A DNA stretch of 64,000 nt from Neorhizobium galegae (GTDB taxonomy: Bacteria > Pseudomonadota > Alphaproteobacteria > Rhizobiales > Rhizobiaceae), in contig NZ_JAGIPG010000002.1 in the NCBI RefSeq assembly GCF_017877055.1, positions 1,302,001 through 1,366,000 of the forward strand, read 5' to 3'. Positions 34,389 through 43,123 of the stretch are shown here, piece by piece. The position numbers and the translations under genes are program-made. Within the stretch, counting starts at the first letter, position 1. Each line of letters opens with the position of its first letter. The notes under the pieces are model-generated. The model was not told the DNA's origin, made no database searches, and saw nothing but the letters and a program-made list of their open reading frames with translations.

Positions 34389-34820
34389 CTAATTTCCGAA
34401 GCGCGCGGCGATTTCTGTCGCGAGTGTTGCGCCTTCGATACGATAACGCTCCTCGGCGGTCCTTGCCGCATCGGTGCAGGACGTATGCACGGCGGCAAAC
34501 GACCGATACCCCCGGTTGAAGGCCGCCGTCAACCGCTCGCGGCGTTTCGGCTCGGTGCCGGTATCGGCATCCAGCAGCTGCTGCATCGAGGCCCGCCACT
34601 CGGATGTCGGTGCGCCGCAGAGCGTGCGCAGATACTGGATTGAGCCAAGCACTTCCGCCAGCCGCGTCAACTGCGCGTCATAGGGCGCCGGCTTTTCCTC
34701 GATCGCCGGGGGAGGCGGCGGCGGGGTGGCCGGCTGCTGCCTTGTCGACTGGGCGGCGAGCGGGGTGGCCGCTGAAAGTGCCAGCAGCGCCAGGCAGGCA
34801 AGTCGCGGAATCAGCTTCAT
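34389..34820 (-). CDS. TIGR02301-family secreted protein
   Basis: 143 aa. A signal peptide (MKLIPRLACLALLALSAATP, cleavage after LAAQ) is followed by a polyproline linker (ATPPPPPPAIEE). The conserved core is YDAQLTRLAEVLGSIQYLRT, LCGAPTSEWR, FNRGYRSFAAVHTSCTDAA and ERYRIEGATLATEIAARFGN, with two cysteines. This pattern defines the TIGR02301 family of alphaproteobacterial periplasmic proteins of unknown function. The ATG at 34820 starts the signal peptide; the frame upstream overlaps the Nudix gene. Confidence 0.8.
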   Translation of the reverse strand: MKLIPRLACLALLALSAATPLAAQSTRQQPATPPPPPPAIEEKPAPYDAQLTRLAEVLGSIQYLRTLCGAPTSEWRASMQQLLDADTGTEPKRRERLTAAFNRGYRSFAAVHTSCTDAARTAEERYRIEGATLATEIAARFGN

Positions 34821-34854
34821 GAACGGGTCTCGAAAGGGCGCGATTGTTTTCGTC

Positions 34855-35286
34855 TTAGCGGGCATTGATCTCCGCCGCCAGCCTCTCGGCACATTCGAGC
34901 ACGCTTGCGGGCACCGGCAGACTGCGGATCTCCTCCACCGTATACCAGCCCGCATCCGCCGCATCGTCAGCGGCGGCCGCTTCGAGATCCGCATCCGCTT
35001 CGACCCGGAAGACCGACAGAAAGAAATGCCGCCCGTCTTGCCTCTCGCTCTTCAGGTCATAGGTGGCGAAGAGGATGGGATTGCGCACCGGAATGCCGGT
35101 CTCCTCCAGGAATTCCCGCACTGCCGTCTGGTCCGGCGTCTCGCCGGGCTCGGCCCGGCCGCCCGGAAAGGCAAACAGATCCATCGATGGCGGGTTCATC
35201 CGGCGAATCAGCAGGAATCGGCCATCGCGCTCGAGAATGGCGGAGGACGCAGCTTGAGGGGAAGGGGGCATGTTTGACGTAACCAT
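34855..35286 (-). CDS. Nudix hydrolase
   Basis: 143 aa. A complete Nudix box, GGRAEPGETPDQTAVREFLEETG (residues about 42-64), gives the GX5EX7REUXEEXG pattern that binds magnesium for nucleoside-diphosphate-X hydrolysis. The N-terminus ILERDGRFLLIRRMNPP and FPGGR are typical of the ADP-ribose pyrophosphatase/MutT-like group; the substrate is uncertain. MPPSPQ at 35271 is an alternative start. Confidence 0.85.
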   Translation of the reverse strand: MVTSNMPPSPQAASSAILERDGRFLLIRRMNPPSMDLFAFPGGRAEPGETPDQTAVREFLEETGIPVRNPILFATYDLKSERQDGRHFFLSVFRVEADADLEAAAADDAADAGWYTVEEIRSLPVPASVLECAERLAAEINAR

Positions 35287-35383
35287 TGGCCTGATCGTGA
35301 GATCCCCGAAGGCTTTCAGGGCGGCGAGCTGATATTGTAAAAGTATTGTATTTTATCGTATGCTTCAAGCGAAGGAGCTTGCG

Positions 35384-35644
35384 ATGGCGCGTGCGAAAAC
35401 ATTCTCCCTCGGCGATGCCTATGACGGCATTTTGGCCGATCTCGTCAAGAATGGCCGCTTTGGCACCGAGACCGAAGCCGTTCGTGCAGGCATCCGGATG
35501 CTTGCGGACTACGAGATGCGTGTTCGGTCGCTCCGACATGCGATCAGTGCGGCGGATGCGGAAATCGAGGCCGGGCTCGGCAAGGAATATGCCTCGGGTG
35601 CCGACCTGCTGGCCGACGTCATGAACGAGGGCGAAGGCCATTAG
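35384..35644 (+). CDS. parD: ParD-family antitoxin (CC2985 type)
   Basis: 86 aa. MARAKTFSLGDAYDGILADL followed by VKNGRFGTETEAVRAGIRML is the ribbon-helix-helix DNA-binding region of ParD antitoxins, and the C-terminal half (RVRSLRHAISAADAEIEAGL) is the toxin-wrapping helix. AGGAG lies 6 bp upstream of the ATG. The downstream parE toxin reading frame is broken, so this antitoxin may be an orphan that neutralises related toxins or only represses its promoter. Confidence 0.85.
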   Translation: MARAKTFSLGDAYDGILADLVKNGRFGTETEAVRAGIRMLADYEMRVRSLRHAISAADAEIEAGLGKEYASGADLLADVMNEGEGH

Positions 35645-35939
35645 CCCAAGCGCCTCATCATCGCGCCTCTGGCACGTGAGGACTTGCGCGGCATCCGTCG
35701 CTTCATCGCAGAAAGCAGCCCCTTCTACGCCCGGGAATTCCTGGCAGACATCACCGAAAGGATCGCCTGGATCGCCGAGTCGGATTTCACCGGCACCCCG
35801 CGCGACCATGTTTCGCCGGGGACTTCGCGGGTTCCCGTATCGGCAGCGCTGCATCTACTACCGGTCCTAACCCGACCGGATCGCGGTTCTCCGGGTCATG
35901 CATGGCGTTCGGGATGTGAAGCCGCAGGATTTCGAATAG
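35645..35939 (+). pseudogene. parE: parE toxin, disrupted
   Basis: Reading from 35645 gives a clear ParE/RelE-family toxin: [48 protein letters not shown]. After SPG (about 35821) a one-base insertion shifts the frame; the other frame continues [15 protein letters not shown], hits an in-frame TAA (35868-35870), then continues [20 protein letters not shown] to a TAG at 35937-35939. No ATG, GTG or TTG occupies the expected start next to the parD stop. One frameshift, one nonsense codon and a missing start indicate an inactive toxin. Confidence 0.85.
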
Positions 35940-35944
35940 GTAAG

Positions 35945-36271
35945 ATGAAAACCTACACCCTCTACGCCATCGCCGCTCTTGCCGAGATCGCCGGCTGTTT
36001 CGCCTTCTGGGCATGGTTCCGGCTGGAAAAGCCGGCCTGGTGGCTGGCGCCGGGCATTGCGTCGCTGGTCGTCTTCGCCTGGTTGCTGGCGCTGGTGCCG
36101 AGCGAGGCGGCGGGGCGCACCTATGCGGCCTACGGCGCCATCTATATCCTCGCCTCGATCCTGTGGCTCTGGGCCATCGAAGCCCGCGTGCCGGACCGAT
36201 GGGACATTCTCGGCGTCACGGTGTGCCTGGTTGGCGGCGCCATCATCCTCTTCGGACCGCGCAGCGTCTGA
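35945..36271 (+). CDS. YnfA-family (UPF0060) small membrane protein
   Basis: 108 aa, four membrane helices. Conserved features are [20 protein letters not shown] near the N-terminus (the E in helix 1), [20 protein letters not shown] and a C-terminal [20 protein letters not shown] segment. YnfA proteins are SMR-like putative efflux or structural proteins of unresolved function. The ATG at 35945 lies only 6 bp after the parE remnant; the same frame is open upstream through the damaged toxin. Confidence 0.9.
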   Translation: MKTYTLYAIAALAEIAGCFAFWAWFRLEKPAWWLAPGIASLVVFAWLLALVPSEAAGRTYAAYGAIYILASILWLWAIEARVPDRWDILGVTVCLVGGAIILFGPRSV

Positions 36272-36316
36272 TCGTCGACGCTTGACCCGTCTAAAGCCCG
36301 ATGCCACATAGTCCGC

Positions 36317-37084
36317 ATGTGCGGACGTTACGCCCTGACGGCGACTCCCAAGGATGTTTCTGAGTTCTTCAGCCTGGCGGATCTCGACGATTTCCCGGCC
36401 CGCTACAATATCGCCCCGACCCAGCCGATCCTCGTCGTCATGTCGTCGGAAAAGCGCGAGCCTGGCAGCAACCTGCCGGAGCGCCGCGCCTTCCTCGCCC
36501 GCTGGGGGCTGATCCCCGGCTGGGTGAAGGACATGAAGGAGTTTCCGCTGCTGATCAATGCGCGCTCCGAGACGGCGATCGGCAAGGCCTCCTTCCGTGC
36601 CGCCATGCGCCATCGCCGTATATTGATCCCCGCCACCGGCTTCTACGAATGGCGCCGGCCCCCGAAGGAAAGCGGCGTCAAGCCGCAGGCCTACTGGATC
36701 CGCCCGAAGCGCGGCGGCGTCATCGCCTTTGCCGGCCTGATGGAGACCTGGTCCTCGGCCGACGGTTCCGAAGTCGATACCGCCGCGATCATGACCACGG
36801 CGGCAAGCGGCGGCATCCGCCACATCCACGACCGCATGCCGGTCGTTATCGAGCCGGAGGACTTTTCCCGCTGGCTCGATTGCAGGACGCAGGAACCGCG
36901 CAAAGTGGCCGACCTGATGCGGCCGGTGCAGGAGGATTTCTTCGAGGCGCTGCCGGTCTCCGACCTCGTCAACAAGGTCGCCAACATGGGGCCGGACCTG
37001 CAGAAGCCAGTCGCGGTCGCCCCGCCGGAAGAGGAGCCGCCGAAGAAGCCGAAACCCGACTCCACCCAGATGTCGCTTTTCTGA
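36317..37084 (+). CDS. yedK: SRAP-family abasic-site protection protein (YedK/HMCES)
   Basis: 255 aa. The N-terminus MCGRYAL places the catalytic Cys2 directly after the initiator Met; after Met removal it forms a thiazolidine link with abasic sites in single-stranded DNA. PARYNIAPTQPI, INARSETA, RRILIPATGFYEWRR and IHDRMPVVIEPEDFSRWLD are all SRAP signatures (including the active-site Asn, Glu and His). The C-terminal 40 residues are a charged extension. It is alone between ynfA-like and lysE-like genes. Confidence 0.92.
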   Translation: MCGRYALTATPKDVSEFFSLADLDDFPARYNIAPTQPILVVMSSEKREPGSNLPERRAFLARWGLIPGWVKDMKEFPLLINARSETAIGKASFRAAMRHRRILIPATGFYEWRRPPKESGVKPQAYWIRPKRGGVIAFAGLMETWSSADGSEVDTAAIMTTAASGGIRHIHDRMPVVIEPEDFSRWLDCRTQEPRKVADLMRPVQEDFFEALPVSDLVNKVANMGPDLQKPVAVAPPEEEPPKKPKPDSTQMSLF

Positions 37085-37118
37085 TCCTTCGGCTTTCTTC
37101 CTTAAGACGGACAATCCC

Positions 37119-37742
37119 ATGAACCTGCTTTCCGCCAGCCTTTCCGGCCTCGCACTCGGGGCTTCGCTGATCATCGCAATCGGCGCCCAGAACGCCTTCA
37201 TCCTGCGCCAGGGGCTTATCCGGTCCCATGTCTTCATCCTCTGCCTGATCTGCGCCCTGTCGGATGCGACGCTGATCGCCGCCGGCATCGGCGGGCTCGG
37301 CACGATCGTCGCGCAATCCCCGGTGCTGATCTCGGTGGTGACGCTGGGTGGCGCGGTGTTTCTCGGAGTCTACGCCTTCATGGCCTTCCGCCGGGCGGTG
37401 AAGCCGGCTGCGATGGTGGCAGGTGCGCCGGAACCGATGGGGCTGAAGGCGGCGGTTCTGACCTGCCTTGCCTTCACCTTTCTCAATCCGCATGTCTATC
37501 TGGATACGGTCGTGCTGCTCGGCAGCCTGTCAGCGGCCTTCGAAGGGGTGGAACGGGTGGCCTATGGCGCCGGTGCGGCGATTGCCTCGTTCGTCTGGTT
37601 CTTCGGGCTCGGTTACGGCGCGCGGTTCCTGGCGCCGCTGTTTGCCAGACCCGCCGCCTGGCGGGTGCTGGATGTCGTCATCGGCATCGTCATGGGCCTT
37701 CTCGCGCTGGGGCTCCTGTGGAGTTTTCTCAGCGGTAGGTGA
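37119..37742 (+). CDS. LysE/ArgO-family amino-acid exporter
   Basis: 207 aa, six membrane helices. GASLIIAIGAQNAFILRQGL at about 12-31 is the LysE family signature, and LAFTFLNPHVYLDTVVLLGS carries the conserved N-P-H-x-Y-x-D motif of ArgO/LysE. It probably exports basic amino acids such as arginine or lysine. No LysR-type regulator (LysG/ArgP) lies next to it. Confidence 0.9.
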   Translation: MNLLSASLSGLALGASLIIAIGAQNAFILRQGLIRSHVFILCLICALSDATLIAAGIGGLGTIVAQSPVLISVVTLGGAVFLGVYAFMAFRRAVKPAAMVAGAPEPMGLKAAVLTCLAFTFLNPHVYLDTVVLLGSLSAAFEGVERVAYGAGAAIASFVWFFGLGYGARFLAPLFARPAAWRVLDVVIGIVMGLLALGLLWSFLSGR

Positions 37743-37790
37743 CCGATCGGCTCGGCTGGTCCCTGGGCCGGGCCGGGTCAGCCTGCCTGA

Positions 37791-37919
37791 TCAGCCGGCC
37801 GGGGTAAGCTTCGGCTTGCGGTTCAGCATCAGGGCGGCGGCAACCACGGCCTTCAAGCCCAACGGACGGTAGGGCGTGGTCATTTCCGGTTTGGATTCAA
37901 TCTTCTTCTCGGTGCTCAT
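37791..37919 (-). CDS. Small hypothetical protein
   Basis: 42 aa (MSTEKKIESKPEMTTPYRPL, then GLKAVVAAALMLNRKPKLTP). It has an excellent ribosome-binding site (GAGGAGA ending 5 bp before the ATG), which is the main reason to call it. There is a charged N-terminus and a short apolar stretch (KAVVAAALML) too short to be a sure membrane segment. No family is recognised. Confidence 0.5.
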   Translation of the reverse strand: MSTEKKIESKPEMTTPYRPLGLKAVVAAALMLNRKPKLTPAG

Positions 37920-38092
37920 GGCTGTCTCCTCAACACGCGAATCTCTTGTTTGCATTTTGCGATCGCGGCTTTTCCCATAAAAGCGGGCGGAATCGTGGCC
38001 GGCAAGCCGGCACCGCCGCCCGCTATTCATAGAACTGTCATCTTGCGGGAAACTGTTGCGCGGAAGTTGCAACTTACCGAGTGCGTCTGCCT

Positions 38093-38944
38093 TCAGACGT
38101 TCGCACTGTCATCCTCGATTGTAATCGTGCCGTAGCGGCGGTGCCAGGCGCGGGCGCTGAACGGCAGGACGAGCAGATAGCCGACGACAGTGATCGACAG
38201 CACTTCCCAGGTGTAGCTCATCAGCAGCGCCACATAGAGCACCACGCCGAGCATGATCGGCAGCATCATGTCGCGGCGGATCCGGCTCGACTTGCCGGAC
38301 CAGACGGGCAGGCGAGACACCAGCAGGTAGCCGATCAGCAGAGTATAGGCGACGCTGGCATAAACGAAGACCGGCGTCGGCTGGAGGCCGAGGAAGCCGA
38401 GATAGACGGGCAGCAGCACCAGCATGGCGCCCATCGGCGCCGGCACGCCGACGAAGAATTCCGATTGCCAGTCGGCCTTGATGTTGCGGTCCTCCATGAC
38501 GTTGAACCGGGCGAGGCGCAGGCCGGCGGCGATCGCATAGAGCAGGGCGGCGATCCAGCCCATCGAATGGGCCTGGTCGAGCAGGAAGGCGTAGGAGACC
38601 AGCGCCGGCGCGACGCCGAAATTGATGATGTCGGCAAGCGAATCCATCTGCACGCCGAATTTCGACGTCGCCTTCAGGAGCCGCGCCACCCGCCCGTCGA
38701 TCCCGTCCAGAAAAGCGGCGAGCAGCACCATGGCGACCGCGAGTTCGTAACGCCCCTCGAAGGCGAGCCTGATCCCGGTCAGGCCCGCGCAGATGGCAAG
38801 CACGGTGATGAGGTTCGGCACCAGCAGCCGGAGCGGGATTTCGCGCAGACGAGGCCCGCGGGCCTCGTCATTGGGGCGATGTGGTTCCCGGTGAAGCTCA
38901 TTCTGCGAAGAGGGGCGCGAAGGCGGTGAGGCTGGCGTCTCCAT
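38093..38944 (-). CDS. pssA: Phosphatidylserine synthase
   Basis: 283 aa. CDP-alcohol phosphatidyltransferase of the membrane type, making phosphatidylserine from CDP-diacylglycerol and serine. The motif D-G-x2-A-R-x8-G-x3-D-x3-D is complete: Asp83, Gly84, Ala87, Arg88, Gly97, Asp101 and Asp105. There are about 8 membrane helices and a polar 35-residue N-terminus. Its substrate flow continues to the decarboxylase encoded immediately upstream (psd, 17-bp gap), giving phosphatidylethanolamine, a major rhizobial lipid. Confidence 0.95.
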   Translation of the reverse strand: METPASPPSRPSSQNELHREPHRPNDEARGPRLREIPLRLLVPNLITVLAICAGLTGIRLAFEGRYELAVAMVLLAAFLDGIDGRVARLLKATSKFGVQMDSLADIINFGVAPALVSYAFLLDQAHSMGWIAALLYAIAAGLRLARFNVMEDRNIKADWQSEFFVGVPAPMGAMLVLLPVYLGFLGLQPTPVFVYASVAYTLLIGYLLVSRLPVWSGKSSRIRRDMMLPIMLGVVLYVALLMSYTWEVLSITVVGYLLVLPFSARAWHRRYGTITIEDDSANV

Positions 38945-38961
38945 GAAGCTTGGTCTTCCCT

Positions 38962-39663
38962 TTACGTACGGCGGCTGATGATCGGACCCTTGGTCGAGCC
39001 GAATTCCGCAAGCACGGTTTCGCCGCCGATGGCGAGCTGGCCGACCGAAACGCGCGCCTGGCCGCCCGCCGGTACGAAAACGTCGAGACGCGAGCCGAAG
39101 CGGATCAGGCCGAACCGTTCGCCGGCATTGACCGATTCGCTCGGCTTCACCCAGCAGACAATGCGCCGCGCCACCAGCCCGGCGATCTGCACGACGCCCA
39201 CCTTGCCGTGGCGGGTTTCGATGACGAGGCCGTTGCGCTCATTGTCCTCGGAGGCCTTGTCGAGTTCGGCATTGATGAACTGGCCGGGGCGATATTCGAT
39301 GCGCGACACCTGGCCACGCACCGGCGAACGGTTGATGTGGCAGTCGAACACGTTCATGAACACCGAGATGCGCAGCATAGGCTCCGAGCCGAGCTGCAGC
39401 TCGACCGGCGGCACTACCATGGCGACATGGCTGATGCGACCGTCCGCAGGGCTGAGGATGAGGTCGTCGTCCTGCGGCACCGCCCGTTCCGGATCGCGGA
39501 AGAAGTAGGCGCACCACAAGGTCAGCACCAGGCCGATCCAGAACAGCGGCTCGGCGATATAACCGAGGATCAGCGAGGCGATGAAGAAGGCAGCGACGAA
39601 GATGTAACCTTCCTTGTGGATCGGCACGAGCGTATTGCGGATGGTGTCGAAGAGGTTGATCAA
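38962..39663 (-). CDS. psd: Phosphatidylserine decarboxylase proenzyme
   Basis: 233 aa, the short alphaproteobacterial (Psd-A-like) form. [10 protein letters not shown] near the C-terminus contains the self-cleavage site between Gly222 and Ser223, which creates the pyruvoyl cofactor and the small alpha subunit. The membrane-associated N-terminus has two hydrophobic segments ([30 protein letters not shown]), and [10 protein letters not shown] and [11 protein letters not shown] are family motifs. It is first of the psd-pssA operon. Confidence 0.95.
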   Translation of the reverse strand: MINLFDTIRNTLVPIHKEGYIFVAAFFIASLILGYIAEPLFWIGLVLTLWCAYFFRDPERAVPQDDDLILSPADGRISHVAMVVPPVELQLGSEPMLRISVFMNVFDCHINRSPVRGQVSRIEYRPGQFINAELDKASEDNERNGLVIETRHGKVGVVQIAGLVARRIVCWVKPSESVNAGERFGLIRFGSRLDVFVPAGGQARVSVGQLAIGGETVLAEFGSTKGPIISRRT

Positions 39664-39774
39664 CGTTTTCTCCCGTATGTCAGTGCCATCTGACTACAGC
39701 GAAACCGTTTTTGCGGCAATGCGGTTCCGTGGGGTGAACCCGCCGCGCCAACATGTTGCACAAAAATGCCGCCG

Positions 39775-40701
39775 CTACCCCCGTGCGGCCCGCAGATACG
39801 CGGCATATTCACTTGGCGGGCAACCCACGCGCTGGCTGAACGCGGTGCTGAAGGCGCTGGCTGACTGGTAACCAACGGTCTCCGCGACTTCCTCCAGCGT
39901 ATTGCCGCCGCGCAGCAGCACGTCCTTCGCCAGCGCCATGCGCCAGCCGAGCAGATATTCGACCGGCGCGACCCCGACCGCCTCGGAAAACCGCCGCGCG
40001 AAGACCGAGCGAGACATGCCGACGCGCCTTGCCAGTTCCTCGACCGTCCAGCCGCGGGCGACATCGGCATGGATATGGCCGAGCGCCTGGGCGAGCTGCG
40101 GATCGGCAAGGCCGCCAAGCAGACCGGCATGCGGCGACCAGGCGGCTTCGCGCCGCAGGGTCTCGATCAGCATCACCTCGATCAGGCGGCAGAGGACCGC
40201 CTCGCGCCCGGGCCGGCTGTCGGCGGCCTCCTCCAGGATGATCGAGACCAGCGCCCGCAATCGCACGGCCGTCTTCTCGGTGGCCGGCACATGGACGAGG
40301 CGCGGCAGCAATCCGATCAGCAGGTCGGCATTGGCGGGATCGCATTGGATGAGCCCGCCGAGAACGCGCGTCGCTGGTCCCGATCCCTCGTCGCCAATAC
40401 GTATCTCGCCGTCAACGGTATGGCGGGCCTTGAAGGCATCGTCCGACAGCTCGGTTTGCGCGCCGATTTCGTTCTGGAACGAATCCGAGAGCGGTCTAGC
40501 CGAGAGGACATAATCGCCCTCCTGCAGCTCGACGGGGCCGCTGTCATTGGTCCTGAACCAGCAGCGGCCCTCCGTGACGAAGTAGAAGGTCGGTCCCGAC
40601 TGTTCGGGAACGCGAACGCCCCACCGTCCCCTGGCCGACATGCTGCCGAGCAGAACGGTGGATAGGCGAAGCAGCTTGATAACGTCGGCAAGAGCATCCA
40701 T
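39775..40701 (-). CDS. AraC-family transcriptional regulator with cupin sensor domain
   Basis: 308 aa. The N-terminal cupin_6 domain (about 1-180; FYFVTEGRCWFRTNDSGPVE, LQEGDYVLSARP) senses a ligand. Two C-terminal helix-turn-helix motifs follow: WTVEELARRVGMSRSVFARRF and TLEEVAETVGYQSASAFSTAF, then SQRVGCPPSEYAAYLR. It is divergent from an SDR gene that it probably activates; the 94-bp intergenic region would hold the operator. The ligand is unknown. Confidence 0.9.
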   Translation of the reverse strand: MDALADVIKLLRLSTVLLGSMSARGRWGVRVPEQSGPTFYFVTEGRCWFRTNDSGPVELQEGDYVLSARPLSDSFQNEIGAQTELSDDAFKARHTVDGEIRIGDEGSGPATRVLGGLIQCDPANADLLIGLLPRLVHVPATEKTAVRLRALVSIILEEAADSRPGREAVLCRLIEVMLIETLRREAAWSPHAGLLGGLADPQLAQALGHIHADVARGWTVEELARRVGMSRSVFARRFSEAVGVAPVEYLLGWRMALAKDVLLRGGNTLEEVAETVGYQSASAFSTAFSQRVGCPPSEYAAYLRAARG

Positions 40702-40795
40702 CGGGACGATCCGTAATGAATAATGGAGTTTCTATTATAGAGTGTTCCGCTTGGCCGGGCTAGTGAGCGCTCATCAGCAATTTGGAGCCAAACAC

Positions 40796-41641
40796 ATGAC
40801 CAAGACCATTCTCATCACCGGCTGCTCGTCGGGCCTCGGAAAGACGACTGCGCGCCATTTCGCCGCCAAGGGCTGGAACGTCGTTGCGACAATGCGCAGG
40901 GCGGAACCGGAGCTCGCCAATCAATATCCCGACCACATCCTGGTCGCCGCCCTCGACGTCGCCGATCCGGCGAGTATCGAGGCAGCCATCCAGGCCGGCG
41001 TCGATCGCTTCGGCGGTCTCGACGCGGTCGTCAACAATGCCGGCATCACCATGGTTTCGATCTTCGAGGCGACGCCGGTCGATGCGATCCGCCGGATCTT
41101 CGAGACCAATGTCTTCGGCATGATGAACGTCATCAGGGCCGCCGTCCCGTATCTGCGCCGGCGCGGCGGCGGCACGATCGTCAACGTCGGCTCGGGCGTC
41201 GGCATCGCGGCCATGCCGCTGTTGTCGCTCTACAGTGCCTCCAAGCAGGCGGTCGAAGGCCTGTCCGAATCGCTCTCCTATGAACTGTCATCGCAGAACA
41301 TCAAGGTCCGGCTGATCCAGCCCGGCGCGATGCGCAGCACCAACTTCACCGCCACTGGCATGGCCGCTTCGCAGGCGGCACCGGTGCCGGAAAGCTACAG
41401 GCCCTATTTCGACCACATGCTCCAGTCGATGATCAACTATCCCTTCGCCTCGACGGAAGAGCAGTCGGTGGTCGAGGCGATCTTTGCGGCCGCCATCGAC
41501 CCGACGGACCGCCTTCGCTACCAGGTCGGCCCGGATGTGGAGGAATATGCCCGCCTGCGCTGGTCGACCTCGGAGGCCGAATATCGCGCCGGCATGCAAC
41601 GGTTGACCGGCCACACCGCCTGGCAGGCAAAGGAAAAATGA
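40796..41641 (+). CDS. Short-chain dehydrogenase/reductase
   Basis: 281 aa, classical SDR. The cofactor loop TGCSSGLG, the NNAG motif (VVNNAGIT), catalytic Ser in VNVGSGVG and the YSASK motif (Tyr-x-x-x-Lys) are intact. Arg following the first strand (ATMRRAEP) suggests NADP(H) preference. The ATG at 40796 has GGAG about 9 bp upstream; the open frame extends to 40742. The divergent AraC regulator suggests inducible metabolism of an alcohol or carbonyl compound. Confidence 0.9.
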   Translation: MTKTILITGCSSGLGKTTARHFAAKGWNVVATMRRAEPELANQYPDHILVAALDVADPASIEAAIQAGVDRFGGLDAVVNNAGITMVSIFEATPVDAIRRIFETNVFGMMNVIRAAVPYLRRRGGGTIVNVGSGVGIAAMPLLSLYSASKQAVEGLSESLSYELSSQNIKVRLIQPGAMRSTNFTATGMAASQAAPVPESYRPYFDHMLQSMINYPFASTEEQSVVEAIFAAAIDPTDRLRYQVGPDVEEYARLRWSTSEAEYRAGMQRLTGHTAWQAKEK

Positions 41642-41697
41642 TCGCAGCGCGAAGGACCGGTGCGAGCCGGCCCCTCGTCATCGCGACTGGCGGCATG

Positions 41698-42720
41698 TCA
41701 CCGCCACCCAAGCCCCGGCGCCACATGCTTCAAGATGCTCTCCAGCACATGGGCGTTGTAATCGACGCCGAGCTGGTTTGGCACGGTGAGCAGCAGCGTA
41801 TCCGCCTCGGCAATCGCCTCGTCGGCCTTCAGCTGGTCGATCAGCCTGTCCGGTTCGGCGGCATAGGAGCGGCCGAAGATCGCCTGGGTCTGCGGGTCGA
41901 TATTGCCGATCTGGTCCTGGCTCTCGCCGCTGCCGCCGAAATAGGCGCGGTCCGTGTCGTTCATCAGCGCGAAGATGCTGCGGCTGACGGAGACGCGCGG
42001 TTCGCGGACATGGCCGGCTTCCTTCCAGGCCTCGCGATAGATGCGGATCTGCTCGGCCTGCTGGATGTGGAACGGCTTGCCGCTCTCGTCGGTCTTGAGC
42101 GTCGAGCTCTGCAGGTGCATGCCGAGCTTGGCGGCCCAGACGGCGGTCGCGTTGGAGCTCGAACCCCACCAGATGCGGTCGCGCAGGCCGGCGGAATGCG
42201 GCTCCAGGCGCAGCATGCCGGGCGGGTTCGGGAACATCGGCCGCGGATTGGGCCTGGCGAAACCTTCGCCGCGCAAAACGTCGAAGAACACTTCCGCATG
42301 GCGCCGGCCCAGGTCGGCGTCGGTCTCGCCTTCCGCCGGCTGATAGCCGAAATAGCGGAACCCGTCGATCACCTGTTCCGGCGAGCCGCGGCTGATGCCG
42401 AGCTGCAGGCGCCCGCCGGAAATCAGGTCGGCAGCGCCGGCATCTTCCGCCATGTAGAGCGGATTTTCATAACGCATGTCGATGACGGCCGTGCCGATCT
42501 CGATCTTCTTGGTGCGGGCACCGACGGCGGAGAGAAGCGGGAAAGGCGAGGCAAGCTGCCGGGCGAAATGGTGGACGCGGAAATAGGCGCCGTCGGCACC
42601 GAGTTCTTCGGCCGCCACCGCAAGGTCGATGGATTGCAGGAGGACGTCGGACGCCGACCGCGCCTGCGACTGCGGCGAGGGGGTCCAGTGTCCGAAGGAG
42701 AGAAAGCCGATCTTTTTCAT
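41698..42720 (-). CDS. LLM-class flavin-dependent oxidoreductase
   Basis: 340 aa, bacterial luciferase-like (F420/FMN) TIM barrel. MKKIGFLSFGHWTPSP starts strand one; AEELGADGAYFRVHHFARQL, IEIGTAVIDMRYENPLYMAEDAGAAD and SGGRLQLGISRGSPEQVIDGF (flavin phosphate contact) are characteristic. It resembles alkanal monooxygenase-like FMN enzymes of unknown substrate. It is convergent with the SDR; downstream of its start lies a copy of an intergenic palindromic repeat. Confidence 0.88.
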   Translation of the reverse strand: MKKIGFLSFGHWTPSPQSQARSASDVLLQSIDLAVAAEELGADGAYFRVHHFARQLASPFPLLSAVGARTKKIEIGTAVIDMRYENPLYMAEDAGAADLISGGRLQLGISRGSPEQVIDGFRYFGYQPAEGETDADLGRRHAEVFFDVLRGEGFARPNPRPMFPNPPGMLRLEPHSAGLRDRIWWGSSSNATAVWAAKLGMHLQSSTLKTDESGKPFHIQQAEQIRIYREAWKEAGHVREPRVSVSRSIFALMNDTDRAYFGGSGESQDQIGNIDPQTQAIFGRSYAAEPDRLIDQLKADEAIAEADTLLLTVPNQLGVDYNAHVLESILKHVAPGLGWR

Positions 42721-42802
42721 GATGCTACCGTTTCTGAGAGGGGTGGGCGCACGGCATATGGTCTTCCGGCTACGGGTGTTGGGGCGGGGCCGGACCTGCG
42801 AC

Positions 42803-42836
42803 CTCCCTCATCCCTGTGACGAGCACAGGAATGAAG
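42803..42836. repeat. Palindromic intergenic repeat, copy 1 (CCCTGTG family)
   Basis: CTCCCTCATCCCTGTGACGA followed by GCACAGGAATGAAG. The core TCCCTGTG...CACAGGAA is an imperfect palindrome. The same block recurs at 46562-46592 (reverse orientation) and 63473-63506. Confidence 0.75.
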
Positions 42837-42960
42837 ACGGAGCGCGCGCGCTCCCCAACCGTCATTCCACGGCCGAATACCATAGCGGCATTGACTTGCC
42901 CCACAGATGGCACGCCGTCCCCCACATTCACAGTCACCGCCCTGTGAACAGTGCGTCCGC

Positions 42961-43101
42961 TTACCGCGCCGCCTGCGGGTCCACCCAGCCCATCCAGGTG
43001 GTGAAGGCAAGCAGTGGCGAGCCGAAGAAGATCAACACCAGCATATAGGCGATGGCAATGCTGCCGAGGACGAGCATGCGGGGAGTGAGGTATCTCTTCA
43101 C
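42961..43101 (-). CDS. Small single-pass membrane protein
   Basis: 46 aa, starting at GTG 43101 (MKRYLTPRMLVLGSIAIAYM) with one strong membrane helix (about 9-32) and a short C-terminal tail WMGWVDPQAAR. AAGG lies 6 bp upstream of the GTG. It starts 23 bp after the stop of the Atm1-type exporter on the same strand, so it could be a small accessory subunit. The open frame extends upstream into the exporter gene, but those residues are not plausible. Confidence 0.5.
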   Translation of the reverse strand: MKRYLTPRMLVLGSIAIAYMLVLIFFGSPLLAFTTWMGWVDPQAAR

Positions 43102-43123
43102 GTCAAACCTTGTCCTGTCTGTT

